Shown piece by piece: positions 8,408-10,556 of a DNA stretch of 10,556 bases. This stretch comes from Bacteroidota bacterium (lineage in GTDB: Bacteria > Bacteroidota > Rhodothermia > Rhodothermales > UBA10348). The translations under genes were made by a program, and so were the position numbers. The notes under the pieces are model-generated. The model saw only the letters and a program-made list of their open reading frames with translations. It ran no database searches and was not told the origin of the DNA. The stretch covers positions 1-10,556 of the forward strand of contig JACZYK010000064.1 of assembly GCA_022571135.1 (NCBI GenBank), given 5' to 3'. Every line of letters starts with the position of its first letter. The stretch's first letter is position 1.

Positions 8408-9763
8408 ATGCTAGAAGGTCCCCTACTGATAGCCGTGTTGATCGGCGCTGTTGCGTTCATCGTAGTCACGACTTCCTTCTTCAAGCTTCATCCGTTCCTT
8501 GCTCTCATCATCGCTACAATCGGTGTGGGTCTGGTGGTGGGGATGCCACTTCAAGACATCGTTGCGGCTGTCAATAGCGGCTTTGGTGGATTGATGGCCA
8601 ATATCGGTCTTGTCATCGTTTTTGGAACCATAATCGGAACGATTCTAGAGAATTCAGGTGGCACTATTCGGATTGCGGATGTCATCTTGAAGATATTCGG
8701 TAAGAAGAGGCCTGCGCTCGCCATGTCTCTGATCGGCGCGATCGTAAGTATTCCTGTGTTCTGCGATTCCGGTTTTGTAATCCTCTCGAGCCTCAACAAA
8801 ACCGTGGCAAAAAGAGCGAAAACTTCCCTGATGACGCTCACTATTGCGCTGTCGTCAGGCCTTTATGCCACCCATACACTCGTTCCTCCCACCCCTGGAC
8901 CCCTTGCTGCTGCAGGAAACCTGGGAGCCACCGATTATCTGGGAACCGTCATAGGATTTGGATTACTGACGTCAGTGCCTGCCATATTGGTCGGATATTG
9001 GTGGGCCTTACGCATAGGTAAATCCATTAAAATCGAGGCCGAAGATGATTTATCAGATATCGAAAACGCCCTGGACGGTATTGATTCGCTGCCCTCTCCC
9101 GTCAAATCGTTTGGGCCCATTTTATTACCACTTCTCCTGATTGGATCTGCCTCCATCTTCAGAATATTTGAAGCCACGGGAGCGTTTTCCGAAGTAATTT
9201 ATTTTGTCGGAAATCCGTTGATCGCTCTTTTGATAGGAGTCTTTTCCGCGCTAACCCTGATGCCCCGCTTCGATGAAGAGCATCTCGGCCAATGGATTGG
9301 AAAAGCAGTAACTCGGGCCGGTCCCATATTACTCATCACAGGAGCCGGTGGTGCATTCGGCAGTATCCTGAAAGCAACGCCTCTGACGGAGCTGATAAGA
9401 GGCTCGGTTGCGACGAACGATATCTCCGGTATTTATTTCGTCCTGATCGCTTTCGGTATTGCGGCGGCCCTGAAAATATCTCAAGGCTCATCTACCGCTG
9501 CCCTTGTCATTACTTCTTCCCTGCTGGCTCCGATCTTGTCTGCAGTCGGTATAGCCTCTCCGATCGCCCTCGCCCTCATCGTTATGGCCATCGGAGCCGG
9601 GGCCATGACGGTTTCCCATGCGAATGACTCTTACTTCTGGGTTGTAAGTCAATTTGGAGGTATCGAGGTTGGCGACGCCTATCGCTCGTTTACGGTCGTC
9701 ACCTTACTACAGGGATGCGCCGTGTTAATCACCACAATCATTTTGTATGCGTTATTGGTTTGA
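8408..9763 (+). CDS. GntP-family permease (gluconate / sugar acid : H+ symporter)
   Basis: A 451-residue inner-membrane transporter, the normal length for the GntP family (GntT, GntU, IdnT, DsdX and relatives), which take up gluconate, related hexonates, D-serine or glycerate with protons. Family signatures run in order: FGTIIGTILENSGG (72-85), SIPVFCDSGFVIL (114-126), HTLVPPTPGPLA (156-167), QGSSTAA (359-365) and SHANDSYFW (403-411). Hydrophobic stretches cover most of the protein, with an acidic cytosolic or periplasmic loop at about 209-230. The substrate cannot be fixed from sequence, and no sugar-acid kinase, dehydrogenase or regulator is visible beside it, so I give no specific gene symbol. 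Base composition is lower in GC than in the upstream genes, especially 9001-9240. No Shine-Dalgarno sequence is visible. The start is well supported by the hydrophobic N-terminus. Confidence 0.93.
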   Translation: MLEGPLLIAVLIGAVAFIVVTTSFFKLHPFLALIIATIGVGLVVGMPLQDIVAAVNSGFGGLMANIGLVIVFGTIIGTILENSGGTIRIADVILKIFGKKRPALAMSLIGAIVSIPVFCDSGFVILSSLNKTVAKRAKTSLMTLTIALSSGLYATHTLVPPTPGPLAAAGNLGATDYLGTVIGFGLLTSVPAILVGYWWALRIGKSIKIEAEDDLSDIENALDGIDSLPSPVKSFGPILLPLLLIGSASIFRIFEATGAFSEVIYFVGNPLIALLIGVFSALTLMPRFDEEHLGQWIGKAVTRAGPILLITGAGGAFGSILKATPLTELIRGSVATNDISGIYFVLIAFGIAAALKISQGSSTAALVITSSLLAPILSAVGIASPIALALIVMAIGAGAMTVSHANDSYFWVVSQFGGIEVGDAYRSFTVVTLLQGCAVLITTIILYALLV

Positions 9764-9796
9764 TGGTGCGTTTCTCCAAAACATCCGGGTGAGATC

Positions 9797-9826
9797 GTTG
9801 TCCCGAGAGGGCAGCCGGTACCTTTG
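9797..9826 (+). promoter_or_regulatory. Candidate Bacteroidota-type promoter for nhaP
   Basis: GTTG (9797-9800), 18 bases, then TACCTTTG (9819-9826), an exact match to TAnnTTTG. Transcription would begin near 9833, about 25 bases before the ATG at 9857. If real, the in-frame TTG at 9824 lies inside the -7 element and cannot be the translation start. It is the best of the three promoter matches in the window. Confidence 0.45.
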
Positions 9827-9856
9827 CTCGCAGAACCTTACGAGACCAATCCAGCT

Positions 9857-10531
9857 ATGGACTTCTTTACGATCGCCGCCGTTGTGATCACGCTGGCCGC
9901 CGCGTTCAGTTACCTGAATCACCGCTTCATCGGGCTACCGACCACGATCGGCGTTATGCTGATCTCCCTCGTTATGTCACTCGTGCTGGTTGCTATGCAC
10001 AGCGTGGGTTGGTACATAGGATTCGAATCCGAAGATCTCCTCGGACGCATCGATTTTGGCGAGGTGGTGTTTCGTGGTATGCTCAGCTTCCTTCTCTTCG
10101 CCGGTGCACTCCACATCAACATCAACGATCTGAAGGATCAAAAATGGGTGATCGGATCCCTGGCCACCTTCGGGGTGATTATTTCAACGTTCCTCGTCGG
10201 ATCCGCGACCTGGCTCCTTCTGAATATGATCGGACTAGCCCTGCCGTACATGTACTGTTTGTTGTTCGGTGCGCTGATATCTCCGACCGATCCCATTGCC
10301 GTTCTCGGAATCCTTAAATCCGCCGGCGCCCCTAAGAGTCTGGAGACCAAGATCACGGGTGAATCACTCTTCAATGATGGTGTCGGCGTCACCTTCACCA
10401 TTCCACATGTCCTCGAATATTTGTTTGGCGATTTTGCCGGAGATAGTGTTGTCTTTAATGCGTTTTATCATGCCACCGAGTGCGTTGGCTGTGACAGGAC
10501 TTTTTGTAATATCTTTATTTTCCTTGTTTAA
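9857..10531 (+). CDS. nhaP: N-terminal part of NhaP-type Na+/H+ antiporter, broken after residue 178
   Basis: A member of the CPA1 cation:proton antiporters, which export Na+ in exchange for H+ across the inner membrane. The start is ATG 9857 (MDFFTIAAVVITL), matching the family's usual beginning; the TTG at 9824 would add 11 residues. Family signatures are NHRFIGLPTTIGVMLISL (21-38), MLSFLLFAGALH (75-86), QKWVIGSLATFGV (95-107), SPTDPIAVLGILK (142-154) and GESLFNDGVGV (168-178), which includes the conserved TD and ND pairs. Homology stops abruptly at V178 (base 10390). The reading frame then runs 46 more codons to TAA at 10531, but those residues are antisense of gatB and not antiporter sequence. 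The expected length is roughly 400 residues or more, so over half is missing. The intact gene probably exists in the source genome, and this end is probably a chimeric join. Confidence 0.9.
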   Translation: MDFFTIAAVVITLAAAFSYLNHRFIGLPTTIGVMLISLVMSLVLVAMHSVGWYIGFESEDLLGRIDFGEVVFRGMLSFLLFAGALHININDLKDQKWVIGSLATFGVIISTFLVGSATWLLLNMIGLALPYMYCLLFGALISPTDPIAVLGILKSAGAPKSLETKITGESLFNDGVGVTFTIPHVLEYLFGDFAGDSVVFNAFYHATECVGCDRTFCNIFIFLV

Positions 10532-10556
10532 GGCAGCCGATAGATCTCCCATGATC
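10364..10556 (-). CDS. gatB: Fragment of Asp/Glu-tRNA amidotransferase subunit B (GatB), C-terminal domain
   Basis: GatB is a subunit of the GatCAB complex, which amidates Asp-tRNA(Asn) and Glu-tRNA(Gln) in the cytoplasm. Read on the minus strand from the window edge, the frame encodes IMGDLSAALNKENKDI, SPVTANALGGMIKRI, NTISGKIAKQIFEDMWNG and EGDADTIIEE, the pattern of the GatB C-terminal YqeY-like tRNA-binding domain. It then hits TGA at 10366-10364, where the family would continue with KGLKQ. Both ends are therefore missing: the 5' part lies beyond the window, and the last ~35-40 residues are replaced by nhaP DNA. The wording is closest, from memory, to gammaproteobacterial GatB. GC from 10391 to 10556 is 70 of 166 (42%) by hand count, against 52-55% in two sampled nhaP lines. 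Confidence 0.85.
   Translation of the reverse strand, partial: IMGDLSAALNKENKDITKSPVTANALGGMIKRIKDNTISGKIAKQIFEDMWNGEGDADTIIEE
10367..10390. other. Junction of nhaP and inverted gatB through shared short homology
   Basis: These 24 bases read as NhaP LFNDGVGV on + and as GatB DADTIIEE on -, both being conserved family residues. To the left only NhaP matches; to the right only GatB matches. The breakpoint therefore lies within or at the edge of this block, as expected for a join mediated by short homology. Confidence 0.75.

Noticed and set aside
8394..8414. Six-codon frame (MSPSKC) whose stop overlaps the gntP start codon region
   Set aside because: It could be a leader peptide for translational coupling, but there is no ribosome-binding site or attenuator structure, and short frames of this kind are common by chance.
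9824..9856. TTG start for nhaP at 9824
   Set aside because: The family normally begins at the MDFFTI-like sequence encoded from ATG 9857. The TTG also lies inside an exact TAnnTTTG promoter match.
10383..10556. Open + frame resembling a small membrane protein (MSSNICLAILPEIVLSLM and on)
   Set aside because: It looks hydrophobic and plausible at first, but it is the antisense of conserved GatB sequence on the minus strand, which explains the region much better.

Overview
The window looks like a chromosomal contig from a moderately GC-rich bacterium. No Shine-Dalgarno sequence is visible before any of the five complete starts. Three intergenic regions carry elements resembling the Bacteroidota-type promoter (TTTG, about 19 bases, TAnnTTTG). 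Together with the gene content, this suggests Bacteroidota in the broad sense, perhaps a Rhodothermota/Balneolota-like lineage. No phylogenetic marker gene from the main genome is present, so this is inference.

Layout, all on the + strand until the last 190 bases: (1) 1-3495, most of a large single-chain pyruvate:ferredoxin oxidoreductase (nifJ) whose first ~75 residues lie upstream. (2) 3701-5425, a secreted gamma-glutamyltransferase (ggt), followed by an 11-bp hairpin. (3) 5563-7347 and 7386-8258, a probable two-gene operon: an exported FG-GAP/ASPIC-UnbV (CRTAC1-like) protein and a polytopic NqrB/RnfD-like membrane protein resembling UnbU. This pair recalls the unbV-unbU genes of enediyne warhead cassettes, but no enediyne PKS gene is visible here. 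(4) 8408-9763, a GntP-family carboxylate/gluconate permease with a noticeably AT-richer interior. (5) 9857-10390, the first ~178 residues of an NhaP-type Na+/H+ antiporter.

The right end is the most unusual part. The NhaP reading stops matching its family at 10390. From there to the window end, the minus strand encodes the C-terminal domain of GatB (Asp/Glu-tRNA amidotransferase subunit B), of a gammaproteobacterial type and in AT-richer DNA (about 42% GC by hand count). A 24-bp block at the junction (10367-10390) reads as conserved residues of NhaP on + and of GatB on -. This is best explained as a chimeric assembly or amplification join through short homology. A real inversion or translocation is less likely. 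Anything downstream of ~10367 should not be assigned to the same genome without checking.

Functionally, the genes are mostly separate units: central-carbon electron transfer (PFOR), periplasmic glutathione/gamma-glutamyl turnover (GGT), an uncharacterised exported-plus-membrane protein pair, and two transporters. The UnbV/UnbU-like pair is the best candidate for a poorly described system.
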